A stretch of 64,000 nucleotides of DNA from Fremontodendron californicum (lineage: Eukaryota; Streptophyta; Magnoliopsida; Malvales; Malvaceae): positions 10,255,501 to 10,319,500 of the forward strand of contig JAULJL010000005.1 of the NCBI GenBank assembly GCA_030761205.1. Direction: 5' to 3'. A program made the position numbers and the translations under genes. Below are positions 1 through 12,127 of the stretch, one piece after another. The notes below the pieces were generated by a model. It did no database searches, was not told the DNA's origin, and saw only the letters and a list, made by a program, of their open reading frames with translations. The stretch's first letter is position 1; every line of letters begins with the position of its first letter.

Positions 1-256
1 TCCTTATTTTCTTACTATGGCCGAATGGCCTATATTTTTTTATTATTATTGTTGCTGTTTTGGCTTTAATTTGTCATGTTATTTATGTTATTTTCTTTAG
101 TCTTGATGCTTTAAGTGCTCTTCTACTTCATATACTTGAAGCATGTTTTAATTTGGTTGCTTGTTTGTTGTCATTTATGAGTTTATTATCATATTCTTGC
201 ATTTTCATTTTTCTGTTTTCATAATGTTTAAATTTGTTGATTTTTTATATTTATTA

Positions 257-475
257 TATCAAGTGTTTGTGAAAATGCTTGTTAGTTTTAATATCTCTAC
301 TTTGTGTTTGCATGATTTGAGTGTTATATTTTAGTTGAGCATGTTAGTATATCAAGTGTTTGTGAAAATGCTTGTTAGTTTTAGTATCTCTACTTTGTGT
401 TTGCATGATTTGAGTGTTATATTTTATTTGAGCATGTTAGTATATCAAGTGTTTGTGAAAATGCCATGCTAGTTG
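257..475. repeat. About 90-bp tandem repeat inside the D LTR
   Basis: The phrase TATCAAGTGTTTGTGAAAATG recurs near 260, 350 and 440, and again in decayed form near 590. It is followed each time by a similar stretch ending in an ATTTGAGTGTTATATTTTA-like sequence. The spacing is about 90 bp. This is local tandem duplication inside the long LTR. Confidence 0.7.
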
Positions 476-1844
476 GAAACTTTAGGCCATTCGGCCACTT
501 TATGTATCTTGCATTGTGTGTGCATTTTTGCCATGTTAGTTGATAGGTTTGCATTTGCATGACATTTGATTGAGTATTTAGTTTAAGTATACCAAGTGTT
601 TGTGAAAATGCCATGCTTGTTTGGATGCCACTATATTGATGCCATGCATTTTTTCATGACATTTAGGTTTAAACTCATGCATTTCATGCATCATATTTGC
701 TGTATTTTTTCATGCATTTCATGTTCATGCCACTTGACTAATGACTTAGGCCAATTAATGGTTCAAAGTCATGCTCTCTTGAGCATACTTGTGAAAAATT
801 AAAGAGTTGTCAAATTGATTATTCTACCTTTGTGATTTTTTTTACATAGCCAATTTTTGTCTAACTTTTAAAAAGTCCTAGCTACTGTTTGTGAGTCATT
901 TTGTGAGTCTTAAATATTTTTACTTTGATTTTTAAATGATTTTATCAAAGGCAAAAATGTATTTTGGCAAAACAGTTTTTTCATCCAGTACTCGTATTTT
1001 CCCGATTTTCCTGGGCATTCATCTTTAATCAGAAAATAAACTAATTTTTTCCCATGTAGTTTTACATGTCTTGAGTCTCCAGTATTTGTTTTAGATTTTT
1101 TTGAATTTTTAAAAATAGGGTAAAAAATCGTGGCTTAAAACTGGACAGTGGAGTCATAATTGAATTTGAAGGAAAATCATTTTCTGTTTTGGTTAAGTTA
1201 CTTAGAGGAGGCTGATTAGGAAGTTTAGCTACTGACTTTGGGTAGTTTCTAAGCCTTTTTAAACTCTAAAAATGGGTTTTTAAGTCTCGGGTTAAGGGCG
1301 GTCAAGTCCGGGATTTTTAAACTTAGGAAATTAGAGCCATTTAAAAAGGGTTTAGCCAAGTTTTTACTTTTAATCTAAGCTTTTCAAAATTATTTTCAAA
1401 CAATCACAAAGTATTTTGGTTTTAGAATATTTAATTTGATATATTTTCCTAAGGTAGCCGGATATCTTTTAGATATACGGATTTCCTTAATTAAAGGAAA
1501 AAATACATTTTCATGCATTGCATTTTCCATATTCATGCATTTTATATAATTTGTGATTTTTGCTATGATAATTTCTATGATATTGTTATGATTTTGAGTT
1601 ATGTTATATTGTTTATTATATGATTTGGAATATTTCATGATATCCTATGCTTTTTATTTATTTATTTTGTCATATTATTTAGCATATACTTTGTTCATGC
1701 ATTATTTTTTTCATTTTTATTTTCATGCATATTATATGATAGCATTATTTTATATTTTATGTCATTTAAATTATATGTTATATCATTCATATTTGCCATG
1801 TCATTTAAATTATTTCATTTCATATAGAATATATTATGTTACTT

Positions 1845-2170
1845 AGGATATTACATTTCATATAGAATATATTATGTTACTTAGGTCATTTAAATTATTT
1901 CATCTCATATAGAATATATTATGTTACCTAGGTCATTTCATGTAGAATATATTATGTTACCTATTTCATTTAGGATATATATTATGTCATTTAGGATATT
2001 TTATTTCATTTAGAATATATCATATGACTCAGGATATTGCATCTCATATAGAATGTATTATGTTACCTAGGTCATTTCATTTCATTTAGAATATGTCATA
2101 TAACTTAGGATATTTCATTTCATTTAGAATATGCTAAGACATTTAAATCATATCATATCATTTAGGGTGC
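1845..2170. repeat. Short tandem repeats (TTTCAT-TAGAATAT family)
   Basis: Repeated blocks of a TTTCATATAGAATATATTATG-like unit followed by TTAC(C/T)TAGG occur about every 40-60 bp. They occupy the position where the LTR of element E carries a different, CATGGCAT-based array. This suggests that the same LTR zone repeatedly gives rise to new satellites. Confidence 0.6.
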
Positions 2171-2930
2171 ATTATATTATTTAGATTTTGCTATGTCACT
2201 TTATTTATGTTATGCATATACATATTCATATCTTTTAAAATGTTTTCAAAAAGGTAATGATTTTCAATAAAATAAAGATATTCCCGAGTTAAAATAATTC
2301 ATGATTTCTCTGCCAGGTTTGCTGGGGAGGATATCATCAATTATCATTAATAACGGAATATCTTTTTTAAAAAGAGAATGATTCGGAAAGTTTTCCAAAT
2401 CAATAAAAATTTCTATATTTTGCCACGTTTGTTGGGGAATATAGGAAAATTTTGAATTTATAAATTCCGGATCATTTTCTATTAAAAAATGGAATTATTT
2501 TTCTTTAAATTGGGAATTAACTTGAAATACTAAATTTAAAACCAACTTTTTACCGAGACTTGAGATAACACACGATTAATAAGGTATCGTTTTATACAGG
2601 CGTTGTGGGGGTGCTAATCCTTCCCCGCACGTAACCGAGTCCCGAACCCCTTTTTTTAATTTCTCTGGTTTAAAACGCAGACTTGAAATTGGTTTTAAAA
2701 ATGTTTTACTTAATTTTTTAAAATATTTTTATAAAACTGGTTTTAATAGGTGGCCGATCACACCTAGCTAAAAAAGATTGGTGACGACTCCATGTTTTTT
2801 TTTAAGGTCATTTTCAAAACCTTCATTTTTTAGAGGAATTAAGTCGACTTTTCCTCGTTTTTTTAATGTCACGCTTAACGAATAATAAAGTCTTACGATG
2901 AGACTTGTTATTTTTTAGGTTGCGACAGCT

Positions 2931-2949
2931 TGGCGACTCCGCTGGGGAC
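2931..2949 (+). promoter_or_regulatory. Primer-binding site of element D
   Basis: TGGCGACTCCGCTGGGGAC starts three bases after the LTR end. The same site, with one change, occurs on the minus strand at 14987-15005 next to the E LTR. Ogre elements are reported to use tRNA-Arg, and this site is of the type seen in that lineage. The exact tRNA match was not computed. Confidence 0.7.
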
Positions 2950-4509
2950 TATTAGAGAGTCAGGCCTAGAATTAGTCGTGTGTTATCAAAGTCTCGATTT
3001 TGTTGGTTTAATAGGTATTTAATTTTAATTCCCACATTTTTTTTAATAAGGAGAATTTTGGAAATAATAAAATATTTTTTTAAATATGTCCATACTCATG
3101 TGCATGCATTTTATTGTTGTTTTCTAGTTATTTAAGGTTGTATATTATAATTGCTTGTTGGTTAATGCGTTACACTATTCTTGAATGTTTTTTTATAAAT
3201 AGTTGGGGCATTTAGAATAAGGGGTGTAGAATAGGTAGTGAAAGGTTTGTTGTTCCTCCACACACACTACACGTGCATTTGCATATCATGAATACTATAC
3301 CCGGGTTCCATCCTTTTAGGTGGGAGCAAAGTAACTAAACCTTCGTGATTAACAATCCGCATGGGCTAGTGAAACACTTCCAGAGTACTAAATTACCTAA
3401 GCCTTCGTGATTAACAATCCGCATGGGCTAGGGAAATAGACTCTAATGAATTGAACCCGCTTTTATCGGGGTGCCTTACTAGCCTTCACTGGCGACAGTG
3501 AGGAACAATTCGGGGCCTTTAGAACCAATTCACTCTCATATAATGAGCCTAGGCGAAGCCATGCCGGATTTTCGTTTGATATACCAAAAATAGGAACACA
3601 TGGAGGGACATTTCTAAACCTTTTGTTACCTATTTTACACTCTGAAGAAGTTTTGTAGATCGGGCAACGATGTACGTACATCGCCCGTAATAAATGTGAT
3701 AATCTGTCCCAAAGGCACTGTGATACCTATATAAGTAGATATTTGTCGGGGTAAATATTCATTAACTGTTTGAAATAAAAATAAAAAATCATTTTTCAAG
3801 CATTTTTGCATTTTGCACATTTCATGTATGTGTGAATAGAGCATGTACATTTTGGTTGTATTATTGATCTCGTTTTTGCAATAAATGGATGGTGATAATA
3901 ATCTCATTTGATGATTTCATAAAACCGGTAGTGTTGCATGAACATTTGCATATTGTACCATAGTAGGATCCATTACTCCGAAATTCTTTTGAAAATAATA
4001 TGATTGGTTTTTCATAGAAAAAAACATGTTTCAAAAAATCATAAATTTGGAGGCAAATCTTGCATAATGAGATTTTTGAATAATCAAGATTTAGGTCCCA
4101 CCAATTTCGTGTAATCATTGGTTAATTTATTTGTATCATTTTGACATCATGTCACAGTCCTAACATGCATGGTTATTCATTGTAGAATACATTTGTGATA
4201 TACATGGTCATTCTTTGTGTATACCTTTGTGTTAATTCATTTATTCTTTGCATATATCATTTTGACATCATAGCATGCATGGTCATTCATTGTAGAATAC
4301 GTTTATGACATGCATAGTCATTGTTTTTATATACCTGTGCATCAATTTATTCATTTTTTAAATGCATCATATTGGCATTAGATTGCATACATAGTCATCA
4401 TAATTTCTCTGTATATGTTCATGCATTAATCATCAGTATATTCATGCACATAGGAATAGAGCATGTACATTCACAATTGTATTCTTAATCTCATGACATT
4501 TTCATTTGC
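2950..4509 (+). other. Element D leader (untranslated)
   Basis: This is non-coding leader between the PBS and the first gag copy. The first 750 bp match, inverted, the leader of element E at about 14.98-14.1 kb. A 29-bp block is tandemly duplicated at 3341-3369 and 3403-3431, and the E leader shows an equivalent duplication. From about 4130 the sequence becomes a field of imperfect repeats (CATGCAT, ATTCATT, GCATCATG motifs). This field recurs at 5740-6260 ahead of the second gag copy. Confidence 0.65.
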
Positions 4510-5485
4510 ATGAAAGGGGTTCGAGATATGAGGAATGAATCGGAGGAACGATTGGATGCTTTGGAACTCAATCAAGAGGAGTTTAGACATAAAATCGGGA
4601 AATGAAAGAACAACTCGCCAAATTGCTGAAAATGTTTGAGGATATGGTAAGAGTAAAGGGGAACTTTCTCAGGGCTCTGCATCGTCTTCGGATCAACCAA
4701 AACCATTAAGTCCCGAACATACAATCCTTGTTGGATACTGCACTTGTCAATGCCACAAAGGTTGCAATCTTGATGAAATTATGGACAAAATCGTGAAAAT
4801 GATTAAACCTGAAAGCCTGATACCAAAGATAGAAACCTCGGATCCAGTACCATACCTGCAAACTGTTCTAGGTCCAAACCAATATCCCTACCCTACCATG
4901 GTCCAATCAACCATTGGGATGACCACTACGGGATTCTTGTATCCCACTCCATCACCAACAACTGCCAGTTCATACTATTTCCCTCATCAATCACCTTATC
5001 AAACATCCGGGATAGGAACCTCGAGCTATGTACAACCTCCAAAGGCCCCATGTCCTAATCTATACTATTGCCTTGTTATTCGGCCATCTCCCTATGTAAA
5101 CACTCCTGTTCGGACCTTAGTGCCACCACCAAGTGCCCCAACTCCTAGGCCATGTGTGATTAAGAAACAACCCAAAAACAAGACTCAAGAGCAGTATGAT
5201 CCCATTCCAATCAGTTACCGAGAGCTTCTCCCTATACTGATCCAAAATCACATGGTTGCCTGTGTCCCATTGAAACCCCTGTTACCACCATATCCAAAGG
5301 GGTATAATCCAAATGCAAGATGTGATTATCACTGTGGAATTGTTGACCATAGCATTGAAGACTGTATGGCATTCAAAAAGAAAGTACAATCTCTTATAGT
5401 GCCAAGTGGTTGGATCCAACAACGCTATTTGATAGAGGGCTGGGAAAGCGTCATTAGGATTGGGAGATTTACGACATTGATGTAG
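4510..5485 (+). pseudogene. Tat/Ogre-type gag, first copy (decayed fragment)
   Basis: A 234-codon open stretch begins at 4781, and readable but broken coding sequence lies upstream (about 4510-4780, with in-frame stops). Its C-terminal part has the Tat/Ogre gag signature: a SYRELLPILIQNHMV-like helix, a PPYPKGYNPNA linker, then a knuckle with the order Cys-x2-His-x5-His-x4-Cys (CDYHCGIVDHSIEDC) and a KKKVQSLI helix. The central capsid region seen in the second copy is missing. The middle is rich in Pro, Tyr and Ser. It is a dead gag that lost its capsid domain. No protease or pol follows it; a second gag copy lies 0.9 kb downstream. Confidence 0.75.
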
Positions 5486-6394
5486 AAAGACTTTGGTCTG
5501 ATATGATGCAGTAGGATTTCACTTTTTAAGTAGCCGGCTCTTATAGCCTTAGGATGCTAGGAAAAATAAAGTGCTTGTAAAAGACAGTTTTAACTATTGC
5601 TCAAATTTTGTAAAACATGGTTTATACCATTGTGAACGTTGATATGGGAATGAATTGACTATGCTTCAAATTTATGAGATGTTGATGATTAAGTTCCTCC
5701 GATTCTTATTTCCTCCGTGATATCTTCCCCTTTGCATTTTGCATCCGATCAATTATTTGTCATACCATACATTCATACATGTATCATGTTAGCATCAGGT
5801 TGCATTCATGCATTCATAATCAGCATGATTTTTCTGTATACTAATTTGTTTATTCTTTACATGCATCATGTTGAATTTAGGTTGCATTCATGACAAACAT
5901 AGTCAGCATGATTTCTTTGTATATGCTCATGCATTAATCTGTCATATTAACATTAGGATGCATTCATGACATACATGGTCAGCATGATTTTCTTTGTATA
6001 TACTCTGTATCAATCATTTATTGTTTTCATGTATCATAATTGACATCGTGTTGCATTAATAGGGTATATGATCATTCATTGGGAAATACGCTAAAATGTA
6101 CATGATCATTCATTGCATATATCCATGCGTTGATTTGTTTATTCTTTGCTTGCAACATGTTAGCATCGTGATTGCATTTATTACATATATGGTCAGCATG
6201 TTTCCACTGTACCTATCCATACATCATATTGATTAGGCTTCCCGTGCATCAAATTGCATTCATGACTCCATCATGACATGCACTTTGGGGAATAAAACAG
6301 AAGTTGGCTAGGCTTTAAGAGTCTTTGAAAGAATTTCCATTTCAAATCATAGGTATAAGAAGTACTGAGTACCCTTTTAATACATGCTAGTGCT
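5486..6394 (+). other. Spacer between the two D gag copies
   Basis: This is non-coding sequence. From 5740 to 6260 it is made of imperfect repeats of CATTCATGACATACATGGTCAG-like phrases, very similar in style and order to 4130-4480 upstream of the first gag copy. This indicates duplication of a leader-plus-gag unit. The 20 bp TTTTAATACATGCTAGTGCT precedes the ATG of gag copy 2. Confidence 0.55.
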
Positions 6395-7895
6395 ATGGAG
6401 AATGAACAAGTTGCCCGAATGGAAATAATGAAAAAGGTACAGGAAGAATTACGAGAACAGCTGGCAAAGTCTCAAGCAGAATCTAAAGATCAGATGATTA
6501 AATTGATGGAGCTAATATCCACCGTAATCAAGGGACACACTGAAAACTTGGCTGCCAGAGAAGGGTTAGAGGCATGAAAAGGTCAGAATGAGGTCGTAAT
6601 GATGGATGCCCAGAACACAGTTAACTCCGTCAATGTCTTAAATTCAGATGATCCAGTTGAACAGGCAAAGTTGAAAATGGTTAATGAGGTAGAGTTGGCA
6701 GATCCCCAAGGGAAATATCAGTTGCTAGATGAAAGGCTTCAGGCAGAAGAAAATACAGACGTATTCGGGAGTGTTGAGGCGAAAGAACGATGCTTGGTCT
6801 TCGATTTAGTCATCCCTCCTAAATTCAAGATCCCTGACTTTGTGAAATATGACGGGACGACTGTTTCGTCAGCCCATATCACTATGTTTTGCCGAAAGAT
6901 GACAAGTTATATAGATAATGAAAAGCTTGTGATCCACTACTTTCAGGATAGCCTCAGCAGGTCCGCAATTATGTGGTATACTCAGTTGAGCAAGGATCGG
7001 ATTCGCTCTTGGAATAATTTGGCTAGGGCTTTCTAAACCAGCACAAGCATGTGACCGACATGACACCTGACCGTCTCACCTTGCAAAATATGGAGAAAAA
7101 GTTACTGAGAGCTTCAAGGAGTATGCTCAGAGGTGGAGAAACATGGCCACCTAAGTACAGCCGCCTTTAACTCAGAAGGAAACCACTGTCCTTTTTGTGA
7201 ATACACTACAGGCCCCATACTATGATGGACTTGTTGGCAGCACCACGAGGAATTTTTCGAATATGGTAATCTCCGAGGAAATGATTGAAAATGAAATCAA
7301 GGCCGGGAAACTCGAAGGAGGTAAAACATTTAATGCTGAGAGAAACAGGTTGCCCAACAAGAAAGAGAAAGATGTCCAAGCCGTGGGAGACTGTGCCCCG
7401 TATGTTCTGGCTACTTCATACCCACCACCCTGTCCTTCTATGAATTATGTACCCCAGGGTTCATACTTATACCCAATGGCCTCTTAGAATCCAGTAAATT
7501 TTCAACCTTTTGTCAGTCAAAGGAAATCGAAGAATATCCGAAAAAGAGATCAGTTTGAGTCACTCCCCATGTCTTACTCTGAACTAGTGCCCCAGCTGGT
7601 CGAAGAGCAACTCCTCACTAAAGTTCCAGTGGAGCCTATCCAACCCCCATATCCAAGCTGGTATGACGAGAATACATATTGTGATTATCATTCTGGGATT
7701 CGGGGACATTCCACAGAAAATTGCTTATGTCTGAAACGGAAGGTTCAAACACTCATCAATAAAGGACAGTTAAATGTGGGGAAGAAACAAAGGTCAGACA
7801 GCGTGGAGAATCTGCTGAATGGGAATGATGAGACCATTATATATGTCATAATAGGGGAAGAAGATGGAAAGGTCACAAAGAGTACCAAGGAATAG
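6395..7895 (+). pseudogene. Tat/Ogre-type gag, second copy (frameshifted)
   Basis: The coding sequence is readable but broken into open stretches at 6395-6577, 6599-7036, 7197-7487 and 7569-7895. The order of parts is an N-terminal Gln/Lys/Glu-rich coiled-coil-like segment, then a capsid core with PPKFKIPDFVKYDGT and HYFQDSLSRSAIMWY motifs. A frame-shifted stretch (EYAQRWRN-like) and a LQAPYYDGLVGS motif follow. The C-terminal knuckle is of Cys-x2-His-x5-His-x4-Cys type (CDYHSGIRGHSTENC). These motifs are typical of Ogre/Tat gag. Several frameshifts and stops make it non-functional. After the stop at 7895 there is no protease, RT, RNase H or integrase, so D could only move with help from another element. 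Confidence 0.85.
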
Positions 7896-10540
7896 CCAGT
7901 TTGAATTAAGGAGAACATGTCAAGGGGAAGTTTTTATGCATTTAGTTTCAGACCTTATGATGAAAATACTTGTCTCATGTCGACATTCATAAGAGTTAAA
8001 TGAATTTTGATTTTTAAATGCTTTGTGTTTGTTATGTCTTAACAATAATCTGAATTTGCAAAAAAAAAAAAAGGCATTAAGGAAGTTTTGTAATGAATAG
8101 TCTCAAGAACATTGATGATCATTGTTACAAATGACCCAATACCTTCTCCCCTCTCTTTTAAGCTTTCCCAGGCCTAAACCTCTTGAATCGAGAACACTTG
8201 AAAGACCTAATGCTTCAAGGAATATGAATGATTAAACTTCATAAAACCATTGTCATCATAGAATAAGCAAAGACGTAGACCTTAGTCTAGGCTATGAACA
8301 AAGAAACGAACTTTTTAAAAAAATTTCGAACTCCTTGAAATTCAAACAAATAAGACTTTCTTTCAAGAATTTAGATCATGGTAATTTGGTGTGTCTCAAA
8401 GTTGTGCCAAGACCATTCATGTCATTTTCAACAACCACAAAAATTGCCCAAACATCACTTCATGATTGACACCCTGGGGCACAATGATTAAACTAGATTA
8501 TCCCATGTCCTAGAGAAAACCCATTTTTAGGTCATATTTTCTTTCTCTCTTCAAAGAACTCAGATTTGAAATTCAGCCTTTTCAAAATAGACCTAGACTT
8601 GCTATGTTCCCCGTTGATACAAATTCTCATGGTTAAATTGGGGCATCATATGTGGAAATGATGGATACATGGTGAAGAATGATGGACTAACGCATGAATC
8701 ATTGGGACATGCGATGAAAAAAAATTGTGATATCATGCATATGAGAATTCGGATGATTCCAAAGTGAAAAATGAATTTTGATTATCTATTTCCCCTGGGG
8801 ATTGCTTTTCAATGTGAATATTTGTGCTTGACATGAGAAATGGCCATCTTTCATATCCCTTTCGCACAAAAAGAAATTATCCATAGTCACCCCTTTTGAG
8901 CCGAAAGAATTCTTTTTTCTTTAAACCCTGATCAAGGATCACCCTCTACACTAGGTGGCAAGTGAGAGGAAAGATTTTCTCAAAGATCATGGAAAAATGA
9001 GTCCTAGCTCAAAGACAGATACAAAGCAAATTGAGCCCCGAATAAATACGGGCTCACTTTGTCGAAGAAAAAGGAAAAGATGGCGAAATGGAAGCCAAAA
9101 ACAAACAACACAAAAAAATATGTGTGAAAAAAGCAGTGGCGAAATGAAAGCCAAAAACAAAGAAGAAAAAGATGAAAAGCCAAAAAAGGAATGAAAAGTT
9201 CAAAAAGGGATAAATGCTTCAAAAAAAAAAAAAGAATCCTCCTCAAGAAATGATCCTTGATCTGATTACCCTCAAACACAGTTTTTGGGCCTATTTATCC
9301 TTTCTTTCTGAACCCCGAACCATGGCCTACGTTACGTGCTTTAAAAGTCTATTTTGATCAAGCATGAATATTTAACTTGAAAGGTTTTTTCTCAAATTTT
9401 ATCCCATCTCATCGAATTATCATTTCACTAAGGAAGAATTTAGAATTCTCAAATGAATGGTAAAACAACAAAAAAGAAAGAAAAAAAAATGGAAAGAATG
9501 AGACTCTAGGGCGAAAACCCAAAAATGGGCGGTCTAGAGTGAAATGGAAGAAGTGGTCATTGAGGAACATCTAGGAATTCCTGAACCTCCCAAATTGTCA
9601 GCTCTCATTCGGAGGATTGTCTTCAAAAACTGAATCTTTTTTCCTCCAAAATTAAACTTTTCGGTTTAAACATCCTGGCCCATCTTGAAGTTTGTCAAAA
9701 TACCTTGGTATGGAAACTAAAAGAATGTTGAATTTGTTTGGTTCTCAATGAATTCTTGATTTATAAAACCTGTTCCATTTGTGAGCCTAGAAGGGACATA
9801 CATTTTGTTGTGAAGTTTTCTTTGATCAACCAAAATCTTGTTGTACCAAGCCTTTCCAATTCAGATTGACACCTAGGGAAATTTCTAACAGTGATCATCA
9901 GTCTTCAAAAGATTCATACATCACACACTATGGGGTTAATATTTTTGGCTCAGAAGTTGTTATTAGATGAGCAAAATTGTTTTTCAAAAAGGGAAAATAA
10001 AAATATTTTTGAAATACTCATTTTTTTATGTTAACATGAGATAAAGGTTTTTTAACTCAAAGCTGTGGAACTATTGGGGTTAACCTTGACTTCCAAATAT
10101 GAGAAGAATAAGTAGAACTCGACAAGTAGACTTCTATCAATAAGAGTTTGAAAACTGTTGAGGCAAAGAGAATAGCCAAAGATTGAAAAATGAATTGAAG
10201 ATATACTCTGATTTGAAGAGGAAAAGTGAATTGGAAAGGCTGAGTCAAAAATCTAGAAAAGTGATCAGGGGTATTTGCATCACTCATGAGCATTCATCTA
10301 TTTATTAAACTTCGCATCTGCACCGTGTCAGCAAGCATTTGCATAATTCATGAGTATTCGTATTTGCATTATTCCATGAGCAGTTGCATTCGCATCATCT
10401 CAAGCAAGTGCATCATTTCTAGGATCATTGCATCTTCATTGTAGCTACAATTACACCATTCATGAACCACTCACATGAATATGATTCGTAGGGACATTTG
10501 CATCCGCATTTAGAAACATTTGCATCAATCCAAGATATCT
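7896..10540 (+). other. Element D 3' non-coding region (no pol)
   Basis: About 2.6 kb without a supported gene. It holds A-rich runs (8060-8072, 9217-9232, 9464-9490) and repeated GCGAAATG(G/A)AAGCCAAAAACAA phrases at about 9081-9155. Near 10.3-10.5 kb there are GCAT/CATTTGCAT-rich repeats leading into the minisatellite. Open frames on either strand are Lys/Arg- or Phe/Leu-rich low-complexity readings. Ogre-type elements normally carry pol between gag and this region; here pol is absent. Confidence 0.6.
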
Positions 10541-11772
10541 GTATCATTTCAATTTCTGGTTCCATCCAGATCTCTTTCAATTCCATGGTTTCACCCATGC
10601 CTTCAAATTCCTTGGTTTCATCCAGATCTCTTTCAATTTCATGGTTTCACCCATGCCTTCAAATTCCTTGGTTTCATCCACATCTCTTTCAATTTCATGG
10701 TTTCACCCATGCTTTCAATTCCCTGGTTTCATCCAGGTCTTTTTCAATTTCATGGTTTCACCCATGCTTTCAATTTCCTTGGTTTCATCCAGATCTCTTT
10801 CAATTTCATGGTTTCACCCATGCCTTCAATTTCCTTGGTTTCATCCAGATCTCTTTCAATTTCATGGTTTCACCCATGCCTTCAAATTCCTTGGTTTCAT
10901 CCAGATCTCTTTCAATTTCATGGTTTCACCCATGCCTTCAATTTCCTTGGTTTCATCCAGATCTTCTTGAATTTCATGGTTTCACCCATGCTTTCAATTT
11001 CCTTGGTTTCATCCAGATCTCTTTAAATTTCATGGTTTCACCCACGCCTTCAATTTCCTCGGTTTCATCCAGATTTCTTTCAATTTTATGGTTTCACCCA
11101 TGCTTTCAATTTCCTTGGTTTCATCCAGATCTCTTTCAATTTTATAGTTTCATCCATGCATTTCAATTCCTTGGTTTCATCCATATCATTTTCAAATTTA
11201 TGGTTTCACCCATGCCTTCAATTTCCTTGGTTTCATCCAGATCTCTTTCAATTTTATGGTTTCACCCATGCCTTCAGTTCCCTGGTTTCATCCAGGTCTC
11301 TTTCAATTTTATGGTTTCACCCATGCTTTCAATTTCCTTGGTTTCATCCAGATATCTTTCAATTTTATGGTTTCATCCATGCATTTCCATTTCTGGTTTC
11401 ATCTAGATCTTTTTCAAATTTCATGGTTTCACCCATGCCTTCAAATTTCTTGGTTTCATCCATATCTCTTTCAATTTTATGGTTTCACTCATGCCTTAAA
11501 TTCCCTAGTTTCATCCAGGTCTTTTTCAATTTCCGGTTTCACCCATGCTTTCAATTTCCTTGGTTTCATCCAGATCTCTTTCAATTTTATGGTTTCATCC
11601 ATGCATTTCAATTTCTGGTTTCATCGAGATCTTTTTCAAATTTCATGGTTTCACCTATGCCTTCAAATTCCTTGGTTTCATCCAGATCTCATTCAATTTT
11701 ATGGTTTCACCCATGCCTTCAATTCCCTGGTTTCATCCAGGTCTTTTTTAATTTTTGGTTTCATCCATACGA
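10540..11772 (+). repeat. 56-58 bp minisatellite, about 21 copies
   Basis: This is a tandem array of a unit of about 56-58 bp. Each unit has two related halves, one beginning TGGTTTCATCCAGATCTC and one beginning TGGTTTCACCCATGC, so the array is itself a dimer of a roughly 28-bp ancestor. Copies differ by a few substitutions and 1-2 bp indels. Tandem repeats between the coding part and the 3' LTR are a known habit of Ogre elements. All three frames stay open for hundreds of codons only because the unit lacks stops; this is not a gene. Confidence 0.9.
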
Positions 11773-11937
11773 GTAAGGCCTACGGGCACCAGTTTTAAAG
11801 ACCTTCGGGCACCTTTTTTAAGACTTACGGACACAACTTTTTCTTGCAAATTGAATTCATTTCCTCAAGATGGGTCGAGCCTTGATTAGTCAGGGAATTT
11901 AATTTAAGGACAAAATCTTTAGTTTACATCTTTTTCA

Positions 11938-12127
11938 AAACAAAAAAAAGGGGAAAAAAAGGAAAAAAGGAAAAAAGGAAAAAAATGAAAAAATGAAAAA
12001 ATGATAGAAAAATGAAAAAGAAACCCCTTCCATTGCCTTCACATGTGATTTCACTAACCGGACAAAATTAATGTTTGTTTATCTTTTCCTGATTCCTGAT
12101 TCTCAGCAATAGCCAAAGAGAGGCAGC
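11938..12127 (+). promoter_or_regulatory. Purine-rich tract and polypurine tract of D
   Basis: A nearly pure G/A stretch (11938-12025: A-runs broken by GG, then ATGAAAA repeats) lies about 100 bp before the 3' LTR. The bases right before the LTR (about 12113-12127) read AGCCAAAGAGAGGCAGC, a polypurine tract suited to priming plus-strand DNA synthesis. Confidence 0.6.

Larger units (their letters stand above)
1..2927 (+). mobile_element. Element D: 3' part of 5' LTR (Ogre/Tat-like)
   Basis: This is the end of a very long LTR whose beginning lies outside the window. The right edge is set by the terminal CA at 2926-2927, followed three bases later by a primer-binding site. The stretch 1240-1500 and the end at about 2300-2927 match, in inverted orientation, the LTR of element E (about 17.8-17.4 kb and 15.6-15.0 kb), which supports the LTR call. 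The sequence is AT-rich and full of short internal repeats: a roughly 90-bp tandem unit (about 257-475, with a decayed copy near 590) and TATAGAATATATTATGTTAC-type repeats at 1,845-2,110. No gene is visible; open frames here are short and carry no recognisable domain. Confidence 0.75.

Noticed and set aside
10498..11798. Several overlapping open frames of 68-302 codons (WFHP/FPWFHP repeats)
   Set aside because: They are readings of the stop-free 56-58 bp minisatellite in all three frames; no start context or domain.
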